Positions 36,150 through 43,801 of a DNA stretch of 64,000 nt are shown piece by piece. Positions within the stretch are counted from its first letter, which is position 1. The number at the start of each line of letters is the position of its first letter. Below the pieces are notes generated by a model. That model made no database searches. It was not told where the DNA came from and saw only the letters and a program-made list of their open reading frames with translations. The stretch comes from Xenophilus sp. E41. GTDB taxonomy: Bacteria > Pseudomonadota > Gammaproteobacteria > Burkholderiales > Burkholderiaceae_C. Made by a program: the position numbers and the translations under genes. The DNA lies in assembly GCF_003671765.1 (NCBI RefSeq), contig NZ_QPIB01000043.1, forward strand, positions 248,001 through 312,000, read 5' to 3'.

Positions 36150-36926
36150 TCAGCCCTTGGTGACCTTGCCGGCCTTGCCTTCGAGGAAGGCGCGCACGCG
36201 TTCCTTGGCGTCGGGTGCGTCCTGCACGATGCCGGAAATCAGCGCCTCGGTGAAGAAGCCGTGGTCGGCCGGCTGCTCGGCGATGCGCGGCAGCGCGTGC
36301 ATCAGCGCGTAATTGGTCAGCGGAGCGTTGGTGGCGACGCGGCGGGCGATCTCGATCGCCTTGTCGAGCGCGGCGCCCTCGGGCACCAGGTACTGGGCGA
36401 AGTTGGCGCGCTCGCCGTCCTCGGCGTTGTAGACACGGCCGGTCATCATCATGTCGGTCATGCGGGCCACGCCGATGAGCTTGGGAATGCGCACCGAGCC
36501 GCCGCCGCCCACGAAGATGCCGCGCGAACCCTCGGGCAGCGCATAGAAGGTGGAGGCATCGGCCACGCGGATGTGGCAGGCGCTCGCCAGCTCGAGCCCG
36601 CCGCCGACCACGGCGCCGTGCAGCGCGGCGACCACGGGCACCGGGCCCTGCTCGATGCAGGCCAGCGCCTGGTGCCACATGCGCGAGTGCATCAGGCCCT
36701 GGCCGGCGTCGCGCTCCTTGATCTCCGACAGGTCGAGGCCGGCGCAGAAGTGCGGGCCCTCGCCGTCGATGACGACGGCACGCACCGACGATGGCAGGTT
36801 CTGGAAGGTGTCGCGCAGGGCGAGGATGAGCGCGTCGTTCAGCGCGTTGCGCTTGCTCGCGCGGGTCAGGCGCACGATGGCGATGTCGCCCTGGAGGTCG
36901 AGTTGGAGATCTGCGGAAGTGCTCAT
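36150..36926 (-). CDS. Crotonase / enoyl-CoA hydratase family protein
   Basis: Crotonase-fold protein of 258 aa. The oxyanion-hole loops are HFCAGLDLSEIK and HGAVVGGGLELAS. Both general acid/base positions appear as Glu (GGGLELAS and ALPEGSRG), so hydratase activity is expected. It could hydrate feruloyl-CoA, with or without aldolytic release of vanillin; similarity to Ech of Pseudomonas is not obvious by eye. First gene of the minus-strand operon, divergent from the amidohydrolase. Confidence 0.88.
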   Translation of the reverse strand: MSTSADLQLDLQGDIAIVRLTRASKRNALNDALILALRDTFQNLPSSVRAVVIDGEGPHFCAGLDLSEIKERDAGQGLMHSRMWHQALACIEQGPVPVVAALHGAVVGGGLELASACHIRVADASTFYALPEGSRGIFVGGGGSVRIPKLIGVARMTDMMMTGRVYNAEDGERANFAQYLVPEGAALDKAIEIARRVATNAPLTNYALMHALPRIAEQPADHGFFTEALISGIVQDAPDAKERVRAFLEGKAGKVTKG

Positions 36927-36959
36927 GGGGGCGTCATCATTGCGGTCTGGGAGTGAATC

Positions 36960-36982
36960 GATTATGGTTATGGAAAATAATC
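36960..36982. promoter_or_regulatory. Candidate operator, divergent ferulate operon/amidohydrolase spacer
   Basis: GATTAT-N11-ATAATC forms a perfect 6-bp dyad in the most AT-rich patch of the 115-bp divergent spacer. Size and symmetry match a MarR-type site. The operon's own MarR protein (28366-28854) is the likely binder, but this is inference. Confidence 0.5.
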
Positions 36983-37041
36983 AATTCAAGCGCCGCATCG
37001 GCCCGCCGACTCAGTACTTACCCGAACCCCGGAGACACGCC

Positions 37042-37923
37042 ATGGACATCGACAACCTCATCGCCATCGACATGCACACCCATGCCGAGGTGAGCTGCTG
37101 GAACCCCTTCGACAACTACGGCGAGGAGTACGACCGCGCGGCCGACAAGTACTTCAAGTCGGGCCGCCGCCCGACCATTCAGGAAAGCATCGACTACTAC
37201 CGCGAGCGCAGGATCGGCCTGGTGATGTTCATGGTCGATGCCGAGTCGAACATGGGCCGCCGCCGCATCCCGAACGAGGAGATCGCCGAGGCGGCGCAGA
37301 AGAACAGCGACGTCATGATCGCCTTCGGCAGCATCGACCCGCACAAGGGCAAGATGGGTGCGCGCGAGGCGCGCCGGCTGATCGAGGAGCACGGCGTCAA
37401 GGGCTTCAAGTTCCACCCCACGGTGCAGGGCTACCACCCCTACGACAGGATGGCCTGGCCGATCTACGAGGTGATCGCCGAATACAAGCTGCCCGCCGTC
37501 TTCCACACCGGGCACAGCGGCATCGGCTCGGGCATGCGCTGCGGCGGCGGCCTGCGGCTGGAGTACAGCAACCCGATGCACCTGGACGACGTCGCGATCG
37601 ACTTCCCCGACATGCAGATCATCATGGCGCACCCCAGCTTCCCGTGGCAGGACGAGGCGCTGTCGGTGGCCACGCACAAGCCCAACGTGTGGATCGACCT
37701 GTCGGGCTGGAGCCCGAAGTACTTCCCGAAGCAGCTGGTGCAGTACGCCAACACGCTGCTCAAGGACCGCATCCTCTTCGGCAGCGACTACCCGCTCATC
37801 ACGCCCGACCGCTGGATGAAGGACTTCGAAGATGCCGGCTTCAAGCCCGAGGTGATGCCCGGCATCCTCAAGGGCAATGCGATGCGCTTGCTGAAGCTGT
37901 CGGGCAGCTCAGCCGCGGCCTGA
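37042..37923 (+). CDS. Amidohydrolase-2 family (ACMSD/gamma-resorcylate decarboxylase type)
   Basis: TIM-barrel metal-dependent hydrolase or decarboxylase of 293 aa. Metal-binding HxH is at IDMHTHAE (residues ~10-16), with further ligands in KFHPTVQG, VFHTGHSG, IMAHPSFPW and the Asp in FGSDYPLITPDRW. Family members decarboxylate or hydrolyse aromatic and ring-cleavage products, so it may act on a product of the divergent CoA-ligase operon. GGAGA precedes ATG 37042. A family A repeat starts 8 bp after its stop. Confidence 0.85.
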   Translation: MDIDNLIAIDMHTHAEVSCWNPFDNYGEEYDRAADKYFKSGRRPTIQESIDYYRERRIGLVMFMVDAESNMGRRRIPNEEIAEAAQKNSDVMIAFGSIDPHKGKMGAREARRLIEEHGVKGFKFHPTVQGYHPYDRMAWPIYEVIAEYKLPAVFHTGHSGIGSGMRCGGGLRLEYSNPMHLDDVAIDFPDMQIIMAHPSFPWQDEALSVATHKPNVWIDLSGWSPKYFPKQLVQYANTLLKDRILFGSDYPLITPDRWMKDFEDAGFKPEVMPGILKGNAMRLLKLSGSSAAA

Positions 37924-37931
37924 GCGGATCT

Positions 37932-37984
37932 GCTATCGAAGGCATAGCTGTCCGCACAGGAGGGACGGGCGTCAGGCCCGGATT
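37932..37984 (+). repeat. Family A ~60-bp repeat, copy 3 (degenerate)
   Basis: Head GCTATCGAAGGCATAGCTG, centre with GGACGGGCG, tail TCAGGCCCGGATTT. It fills the gap after the amidohydrolase stop. Its tail overlaps the last codons and stop of the convergent kefC gene. Confidence 0.65.
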
Positions 37985-39837
37985 TCCTTCGGATCCTCGG
38001 CGTGCTCTTCGCGCAGCTCCGGGTCCCAGTGGCGGCCCGAGCGCTGCTGGCGCTGCTCGCGCTCGCGCGCCATCTGCTCCTCGAACTGCTGGCGCCCTTC
38101 CTTGGCCACCGCGATCAGCTTGGCGCGGTCCTTGTAGTGCGGGTAGCTGGCCTCCGCGATCTGGATGTTCCGGCGCCTGAAGCGCATGGCCGTCTCGCGT
38201 GCCTCGTGCGCCGGCCAGCCCAGCGACTCGAGCACCGAGCGGGCGCTGCGCAGCGAGGACTCGAACACCTCGCGCTCGGCCATGTCCACGCCACGGTCGC
38301 GCAGCTGGTAGTAGTGGCCCATGTTGCGGGCGCGGGCGACGATCTTCGCCTGCGGGAAGTTCTCCTGCACCAGGTCGACGATCTCCATCGAGGTCTCGAT
38401 CTCGTCCACCGCCACCACGATGACCTTGGCCGTCGCGCCGCCGGCGATGCGCAGCAGGTCCAGGCGCGTCGCGTCGCCGTAGAAGACGCGAAAGCCGAAC
38501 TCGCGCAGGCCCTCGACCGTGTCGGGGTCGTGGTCCAGCACCGTGACCCGCATGCCCTGCGACAGCAGCACCCGCCCGACGATCTGGCCGTAGCGGCCGA
38601 AGCCGCAGATCAGCACCTTCGCCTCCTGCTGCTCCGAGATCTCCTCCAGCTCGGTGGGCGGCTTCTCGCGGTAGCGCACCAGCACGTAGCGGTCGATGGC
38701 CACCAGCAGCAGCGGCGACACCAGCATCGACAGCGCCACCGCGCCGATCAGCAGCGAGGTCGTCTCGGCCGGCAGCACCTGCGGGCCGGCGGCCTGGAAC
38801 ACGACGAAGGCGAATTCGCCCCCCTGCGCCAGCAGCAGCGTGAACACCGGCCGCTGCACCTTGGGTATGTCCATCGCCTTGGCCAGCAGGTAGATGACGA
38901 CGAACTTCACCGCCATGAAGCCGAGCACCAGCGCGGCGATGAGCAGGGGGTGCGCGAGCACCACGCCGAAATCGATGCTCATGCCGACCGCGATGAAGAA
39001 CAGCCCCAGCAGCAGCCCCTTGAAGGGCTCGATGTCGGTCTCGAGTTCGCGCCGGTACTCGCTCTCGGCCAGCAGCACGCCTGCGAGGAAGGCGCCCAGC
39101 GCCATCGACAGGCCCACGAACTGCATCAGTGCCGCGATCGCCACCACCAGCAGCAGCGCGGTGGCGGTGAAGATCTCGGGCGTGTTGCTGCGCGCGATCC
39201 AGCGCAGCAGCGGGCGCAACAGCAGGCGGCCGCCGAGGATGATGCCGGCGATCACGCCGACGATCTTGGCGGCCTCGATGGCGCGGTCGGGCGCGGCGAT
39301 GGGCACATGGTCGGTGCTGCCGGCGAGCAGGGGCAGCAGGGCGAGGATGGGAATGGCGGCCACGTCCTGGAACAGCAGGATCGAGAAGCCGGCCTGGCCG
39401 CTCGCGGTCTTGAGCAGGTTGCGCTCGCCGAACACCTGCAGCGCGATCGCGGTGGACGACAGCGCCAGCCCCAGCGACGCCACCAGCGACACGCGCCAGT
39501 CCACACCCAGCGCGCAGCCGATGGCGAACAGCACCGCGGCGCAACCGAGCACCTGGGCCGTGCCCCAGCCGAAGATGGGCCGCCGCAGGTTCCACAGCCG
39601 CTTGGGCTCGAGTTCCAGGCCAACCAGGAAGAGCATCAGCACGACGCCGAACTCGGCGAAGTGCAGGACGTCCTCGACGCTGGACACCAGGCCCAGGCCC
39701 GAGGGGCCGATCGCGATGCCGGCCACCAGGTAGCCGATGATGGCGCCCAACCCCAGTGCGCGCGACAGCGGCACCACGATGACGGCGGCACTCAGGTAGA
39801 TGAGGCTGTTGGTCAGCCAGGCGGGGGCGTGTTCCAT
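37972..39837 (-). CDS. kefC: Glutathione-gated-type K+/H+ antiporter (CPA2, KefB/KefC family)
   Basis: Integral membrane antiporter of 621 aa. The CPA2 transport domain (1-~385, about twelve helices) includes GYLVAGIAIGPSGLGL, ALSSTAIALQVF and GAFLAGVLLAESEYR. A cytosolic TrkA-N/RCK domain starts with AKVLICGFGRYGQIVGRVL near 408. A ~90-residue Glu/Arg-rich helical tail ends in KEIRA. It exports K+ under electrophile stress and is normally gated by glutathione adducts. Its ATG shares one base with the stop of the KefF-like gene (TGATG), the usual kefF-kefC pairing. Confidence 0.93.
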   Translation of the reverse strand: MEHAPAWLTNSLIYLSAAVIVVPLSRALGLGAIIGYLVAGIAIGPSGLGLVSSVEDVLHFAEFGVVLMLFLVGLELEPKRLWNLRRPIFGWGTAQVLGCAAVLFAIGCALGVDWRVSLVASLGLALSSTAIALQVFGERNLLKTASGQAGFSILLFQDVAAIPILALLPLLAGSTDHVPIAAPDRAIEAAKIVGVIAGIILGGRLLLRPLLRWIARSNTPEIFTATALLLVVAIAALMQFVGLSMALGAFLAGVLLAESEYRRELETDIEPFKGLLLGLFFIAVGMSIDFGVVLAHPLLIAALVLGFMAVKFVVIYLLAKAMDIPKVQRPVFTLLLAQGGEFAFVVFQAAGPQVLPAETTSLLIGAVALSMLVSPLLLVAIDRYVLVRYREKPPTELEEISEQQEAKVLICGFGRYGQIVGRVLLSQGMRVTVLDHDPDTVEGLREFGFRVFYGDATRLDLLRIAGGATAKVIVVAVDEIETSMEIVDLVQENFPQAKIVARARNMGHYYQLRDRGVDMAEREVFESSLRSARSVLESLGWPAHEARETAMRFRRRNIQIAEASYPHYKDRAKLIAVAKEGRQQFEEQMAREREQRQQRSGRHWDPELREEHAEDPKEIRA

Positions 39838-40592
39838 CAGCGTGCCTCTCGGGCCAGCGCGCCAGGGGCGATCGCGGCGCCCGGCGTCCTCGCGCGGCCC
39901 AGCGTGTCCTGCAGGGCGGTGAAGAAGGCGCGGCCGGCGGGGTGGTCGCCCGTGTGGCTGGCATCGGCGGGCCGGTCGGAACCGGGCACCTCGCAGGTCG
40001 GGCAGGCGCCCAGTTCGTCCATCTCGGGCCACTGCGGGTAGCTGGCGAGCCGGTCGGCGAAGGTCTTCACATGGGCCACCACCTCCGCCTCGGGCGCGCT
40101 GCGCGCGCCGTGCAGCACCAGCGGTGGCAGGAAGCGCATGCCGCACAGGGCGGCGGTCTGCTCGTAGGGGGGCAGGAAGGCGTCGAAGAAGTAGCGGTTG
40201 TAGCTCGTGGGGTGGTAGCTGGCCTCGGGGCCGCCGGTGGTGGCGACCAGCCACAGGTCCTTGCCGCGCAGCGCGTGGCCGCCCTGGCCGTAGGCCCATC
40301 CGTAGGTGAGCACATCGTCGAGCCAGAGCTTCTGCAGCGGCGGCATCGAGTACCACTGGATCGGGTGCAGCATCACCAGCAAGTCGGCCCGCGCCAGCCG
40401 TTCCTGCTCGACCTCGACGTCGATGGCGTAGTCGGGATAGGTGGCATACAGGTCGTTGACGTCCACGCCCGGCACCTCGCGGGCGGCCGCCAGCAGCCGG
40501 CGGTTCACGCGCGAGTCGCGCCAGCGCGGGTGGGCGGCCAGCAGGTAGATGGACGCAGGACTCCCCGGAGTCTTCGGTGTTGTTGTCGTCAT
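39837..40592 (-). CDS. KefF-type NAD(P)H-dependent flavin oxidoreductase
   Basis: Flavodoxin-fold quinone reductase family, 251 aa against ~180 for E. coli KefF. The core is standard: YLLAAHPRWRDSRVNRRL, LLVMLHPIQWYSMPPLQKLW, LTYGWAYGQGGHALRGKDL and VATTGGPEASY. The extra C-terminal ~60 residues carry GACPTCEVPG (CxxC) and a HTGDHPAGR segment of unknown role. It is expected to bind FMN and act as ancillary subunit of the antiporter encoded just downstream. Confidence 0.88.
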   Translation of the reverse strand: MTTTTPKTPGSPASIYLLAAHPRWRDSRVNRRLLAAAREVPGVDVNDLYATYPDYAIDVEVEQERLARADLLVMLHPIQWYSMPPLQKLWLDDVLTYGWAYGQGGHALRGKDLWLVATTGGPEASYHPTSYNRYFFDAFLPPYEQTAALCGMRFLPPLVLHGARSAPEAEVVAHVKTFADRLASYPQWPEMDELGACPTCEVPGSDRPADASHTGDHPAGRAFFTALQDTLGRARTPGAAIAPGALAREAR

Positions 40593-40696
40593 GGCCGCGA
40601 ACATAGCGCAAGCCGGCCGCCCGCGCCGCGCGCAGGACGGCGCCGCCTGCCAGGCTCTACCATCGGCCCCCATCGCACGTTGCAGGAGTCGCTGCC

Positions 40697-41320
40697 ATGC
40701 CGGTCGTTCTGGTCGCCAATCCCAAGGGCGGCGTGGGCAAATCCACGCTCGCGACGAACATCGCGGGCTATTTCGCCAGCCAGGGCCATGCCGTGATGCT
40801 GGGCGACATCGACCGCCAGCAGTCCTCGCGCCTGTGGCTGGGGCTGCGGCCGTCGGCGGCGGCGCCGATCCGCAGCTGGGGTGCGAACGCCGACGGCGAC
40901 CTGCTCAAGCCGCCGCCCGGCACCACCCATGCGGTGCTCGATTCGCCGGCCGGGCTGCACGGCAAGCGCCTGAAGGAGGTGCTGGCGCTGGCCGACGCGG
41001 TGGTGGTGCCGCTGCAGCCGAGCATCTTCGACATCTATGCCACGCGCGATTTCCTCGACCGGCTGGCCGAGCGCACGGCGGGCACGCGCACACGGGTCGG
41101 GCTGGTCGGCATGCGGGTGGACGCGCGCACGCTGGCGGCCGAGCGCCTGCGCGAGTTCGTCGGCCAGCTCGGCCTGCCGGTGGTGGCCGAGCTGCGCGAC
41201 ACCCAGAACTACGTGCAACTGGCGGCGCGCGGGCTCACGCTCTACGACATCGCGCCGGGCCGCGTGCAGCGCGACCTGGAACAGTGGCAGCCCCTGACGG
41301 CCTGGCTGGACGCGCGCTGA
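40697..41320 (+). CDS. ParA-family ATPase (orphan)
   Basis: Deviant Walker-type ATPase of 207 aa. The P-loop is NPKGGVGKST at residues 8-17, GDIDRQQSSRLW near 40 holds the Walker A' region, and LDSPAGLHG the Walker B-like Asp. Short ParA homologues like this position protein complexes or are orphan. No parB lies next to it, and its DNA-binding C-terminal arginines are few. A MaoC gene follows 71 bp later. Chromosome segregation is not implied by context. Confidence 0.87.
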   Translation: MPVVLVANPKGGVGKSTLATNIAGYFASQGHAVMLGDIDRQQSSRLWLGLRPSAAAPIRSWGANADGDLLKPPPGTTHAVLDSPAGLHGKRLKEVLALADAVVVPLQPSIFDIYATRDFLDRLAERTAGTRTRVGLVGMRVDARTLAAERLREFVGQLGLPVVAELRDTQNYVQLAARGLTLYDIAPGRVQRDLEQWQPLTAWLDAR

Positions 41321-41391
41321 GGTGAATCCCTGAGCCGGCTTGTCGCGGCGCCGACATCGCGGCCTGCGCCGCCGGCGCCAGAATGCGCCGC

Positions 41392-41853
41392 ATGACGAAG
41401 AAGACCTTCCAGACCCTTCAGGACCTGGCCGCCTGCGTCGGCCAGCAGGTGGCGACCAGCGACTGGATCACCGTGACGCAGGAACAGGTGAACCAGTTCG
41501 CCGAGGCGACGGGCGACCACCAGTGGATCCACGTCGACGTCGAGCGGGCCAAGGCCGGGCCCTTCGGCGCGCCGATCGCGCACGGCTTTCTCACGCTGTC
41601 GCTGCTGCCGAAGATCTTCGAGGCCGGCGTCGAGGTGGTCGAGTCGCGCATGGGCGTGAACTACGGCCTCAACCGCGTGCGCTTCATGTCGCCGGTGCCG
41701 GTGGGCAGCCGCCTGCGCGGCCACATGAAGCTGCTGTCGAGCGAGCCGATCGACGGCGGCGGCCTGCAGATGGTGTGGGAGACCACCATCGAGCTCGAAG
41801 GCGCCACCAAGCCGGCCTGCGTGGCCGAATCGGTGGTGCGGCGCTACCCTTAA
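41392..41853 (+). CDS. MaoC-family hydratase
   Basis: Hot-dog fold protein of 153 aa, probably an (R)-specific enoyl-CoA hydratase. The hydratase-2 motif is FAEATGDHQWIHVD (Asp and His in the usual spacing), followed by AKAGPFGAPIAHGFLTLSLLP. The start was set at ATG 41392; ATG 41383 is an alternative. The length matches single-domain MaoC/PhaJ-like proteins. Its TAA stop forms the outer edge of the foldback element that follows. Confidence 0.88.
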   Translation: MTKKTFQTLQDLAACVGQQVATSDWITVTQEQVNQFAEATGDHQWIHVDVERAKAGPFGAPIAHGFLTLSLLPKIFEAGVEVVESRMGVNYGLNRVRFMSPVPVGSRLRGHMKLLSSEPIDGGGLQMVWETTIELEGATKPACVAESVVRRYP

Positions 41854-42013
41854 GAAGCCGTGAACGAATCCGTCATGCCCGCTCGCCCTGCCAAAACACA
41901 CCCACTCGGCGTTGCAAATGCTCGCCATAGCCCTTGCTATGGCTGCGCTTTGCGCCTTGATTGGGCGTGTTTTCGCAGTCCGCTCGGTCACGCCGAATTC
42001 ATTCACAGCTTCT
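41853..42013. repeat. 161-bp foldback (MITE-like) element
   Basis: Near full-length imperfect inverted repeat. The left end AGAAGCCGTGAACGAATCCG and the reverse complement of the right end (AGAAGCTGTGAATGAATTCG) agree at 17 of 20 positions. Matching inner blocks (AAAACACACCCA with TGGGCGTGTTTT) and an apical CCATAGC-CCTT-GCTATGG hairpin follow, so arms of about 75 bases can fold. It has no ORF and lies between maoC and the DUF4148 gene. It is a candidate non-autonomous mobile element. Confidence 0.7.
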
Positions 42014-42033
42014 GAGGGCGGCGCCGCGCCCGC

Positions 42034-42321
42034 TCACATCGGCATGCCGATGGTGCCGTAGCTGGCCGAACCGCGGCGGGCCGCGGCCACAGCGCCGGCG
42101 CGCACGGCTTCGCGGTCGATGTTGCCGGCGGTCTGGCGCTGGACACCAGTGCCGCCGTTGCCGATCGGCTGTGCCTGGCGGGCCTGGGCCTGCACCTCGG
42201 CGCGCGAGAGCGTCGGCTGGAAGGGGGCGGGCGGGTTGGGGTTCTGTTCGCCCTGGAAGGCCTGGGCGCCGGTGGCGGCGACGAGGGCAAGGGCGGCGAG
42301 GCTGAGGGACATGCGCGTCAT
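42034..42321 (-). CDS. DUF4148 domain-containing exported protein, short
   Basis: Secreted protein of 95 aa with a signal peptide (MTRMSLSLAALALVAATGAQA). The mature part has PTLSRAEVQAQARQAQPIG, the DUF4148 core also seen in the 131-aa protein at 18336. The C-terminus ASYGTIGMPM is family-like. CAGGAG lies about 6 bases before ATG 42321. Function unknown, likely periplasmic. Confidence 0.82.
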   Translation of the reverse strand: MTRMSLSLAALALVAATGAQAFQGEQNPNPPAPFQPTLSRAEVQAQARQAQPIGNGGTGVQRQTAGNIDREAVRAGAVAAARRGSASYGTIGMPM

Positions 42322-42423
42322 GGCGGACTCCTGGAAAGGTTGGACGAAGGGGCGTGGCGCACGGCGCGCCACCCTTGTCCATACGCCGCGGCCGCCGGTG
42401 CGGATTCAGCCGGGGAGGGTGTT

Positions 42424-42484
42424 TTCAAGCCAAATCGGCCGCAAGCCCTCGTCCTGCTTGCGCGAGCAGCTATGAATTTGATAG
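42424..42484 (-). repeat. Family A ~60-bp repeat, copy 4
   Basis: Read on the minus strand: CTATCAAATTCATAGCTG, a centre with a GCTTGCG/CGCAAGC pair, and the tail GCGGCCGATTTGGCTTGAA. This is one of the best-preserved copies. Its first bases encode the last codons (CTA TCA AAT TCA) and the TAG stop of trmL. Confidence 0.85.
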
Positions 42485-42949
42485 TGGATCGCCGAAGCCG
42501 TTCTGCCGCCAGGCTTCGAACACCGTGACCGCGACGGCATTCGACAGGTTCAGGCTGCGCTGGCCCGGCCGCATCGGCAGGCGCAGCAGCTGGGCCGGCG
42601 GGAAGCGCTCGCGCAGCTCCGGCGCGAGGCCGCGCGTCTCGGCCCCGAACACCAGCCAGTCGCCGGGCTGGAAGGCCGTGCCGTGCACGCTGCCGGTGCC
42701 ACGGGTGCTCAGGCCGAAGACCCGCGCGGGATCGGGCCGGCAGGCGGCGAGGAAGGCGTTCCAGTCCGCATGGCGGCGCACCTCGGCGTACTCGTGGTAG
42801 TCGAGCCCGGCCCGGCGCAGCAGGCGGTCGTCCATCGAGAAGCCCAGCGGTTCGATCAGGTGCAAGTCGCAGCCGGTGTTGGCGGCGAGCCGGATCACGT
42901 TGCCGGTGTTGGGCGGGATCTCGGGCTCCACCAGGACGATGTGGAACAT
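42470..42949 (-). CDS. trmL: tRNA (cytidine/uridine(34)-2'-O)-methyltransferase TrmL
   Basis: SPOUT methyltransferase of 159 aa that 2'-O-methylates the wobble base of tRNA-Leu isoacceptors in E. coli. Family motifs are complete: LVEPEIPPNTGNVIRLAANTG at the start, LVFGAETRGLAPE for the knot, and RPGQRSLNLSNAVAVTVFEAW near the end. The last four residues (LSNS) and the stop are encoded by a family A repeat, so the C-terminus differs from what the core family would predict. Confidence 0.93.
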   Translation of the reverse strand: MFHIVLVEPEIPPNTGNVIRLAANTGCDLHLIEPLGFSMDDRLLRRAGLDYHEYAEVRRHADWNAFLAACRPDPARVFGLSTRGTGSVHGTAFQPGDWLVFGAETRGLAPELRERFPPAQLLRLPMRPGQRSLNLSNAVAVTVFEAWRQNGFGDPLSNS

Positions 42950-43004
42950 GAATGGGCGCGGGAGGGTGGGGCGCGAAGGATAGCCGCCCCGGCCGGTCGA
43001 AGGG

Positions 43005-43718
43005 TCAGGGGGCCGGCGTGCGCGCGAGCACCAGCGCGTCGACGTACCGGGCGCCGGCTTCGCGCAGCACCTGCGCGGCGGCGGCGAGCGAGGCGCCGGT
43101 GGTCATCACGTCGTCGACCAGCAGCACGCGGCTGCTGTCGACCTCGGCCCGGCGCAGCGGCTCGAGGGCGAAGGCCCCGCGCAGGTTGCGCAGGCGCTGG
43201 GCGCGCGGCAGGCCGGCCTGGGCGGGCGTGTCGCGCACACGCAGGAGCAGGGTGGCGTCGCAGCGGCCGGGCGCCAGCCGGCGCGCGAGCGCGAGGGCCT
43301 GGTTGAAGCCGCGCTCGCGCAGCCGCTGCGCGAAGAGCGGCATGGGCAGCACGAGTTCGGCCGCCTCCAGCGCCGGCTCGGCCCAGGGCGTGGCGCGCAT
43401 CAGGGTCGCCAGCGGTGTGGCCCAGCCGGCCTCGCCCTGGAATTTGAAGCGGGCGATGCAGTCGGTCCAGGGCCAGGCATAGTCGCAGGCGGCCAGGCAG
43501 GCATCCAGCGGCGGCGGGTGGCGCAGGCAGGCGCCGCAATGCGCCACGCCCGCCGGCACGCGCAGCGCACAGGTGCGGCAGCGCGGCACCGGCTGGGCGA
43601 AGCGGGCCACGCAGGCATCGCACAGGGTGCGGGCGGGCCAGGCGTGGCAGACGGCGCACTGGCTGGGCAGGCCGCCGAGCCAGGAGCGGAACAGCCGTGC
43701 AGGAGAAAGGGTGGGCAT
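43005..43718 (-). CDS. comF: ComF-family phosphoribosyltransferase-like protein
   Basis: ComF homologue of 237 aa. Two N-terminal Cys-rich knuckles (CAVCHAWPARTLCDACV and CRTC...HCGACL) form the zinc-binding part. The C-terminal PRTase domain has LPMPLFAQRLRERGFNQA and the PRPP loop VLLVDDVMTTGASL. ComF aids uptake of DNA for transformation in several bacteria. No other competence gene is near. It is divergent from the methyltransferase gene at 43802. Confidence 0.92.
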   Translation of the reverse strand: MPTLSPARLFRSWLGGLPSQCAVCHAWPARTLCDACVARFAQPVPRCRTCALRVPAGVAHCGACLRHPPPLDACLAACDYAWPWTDCIARFKFQGEAGWATPLATLMRATPWAEPALEAAELVLPMPLFAQRLRERGFNQALALARRLAPGRCDATLLLRVRDTPAQAGLPRAQRLRNLRGAFALEPLRRAEVDSSRVLLVDDVMTTGASLAAAAQVLREAGARYVDALVLARTPAP

Positions 43719-43801
43719 GCCTTCCTATACTGGCGCGCTTTCGCGATGCCGGCCTCCCCGCCATTGGGGCTTGCGCCCGGCATTCGTGACCTTTTTGCCC
43801 C

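Noticed and set aside
40697-41320. ParA as part of a chromosome partition locus
   Set aside because: No parB or parS-like sequence is adjacent, and neighbours are metabolic.
41853-42013. Foldback element as a CRISPR unit or transcription terminator
   Set aside because: There is no repeat-spacer periodicity and no T-run after the stem.
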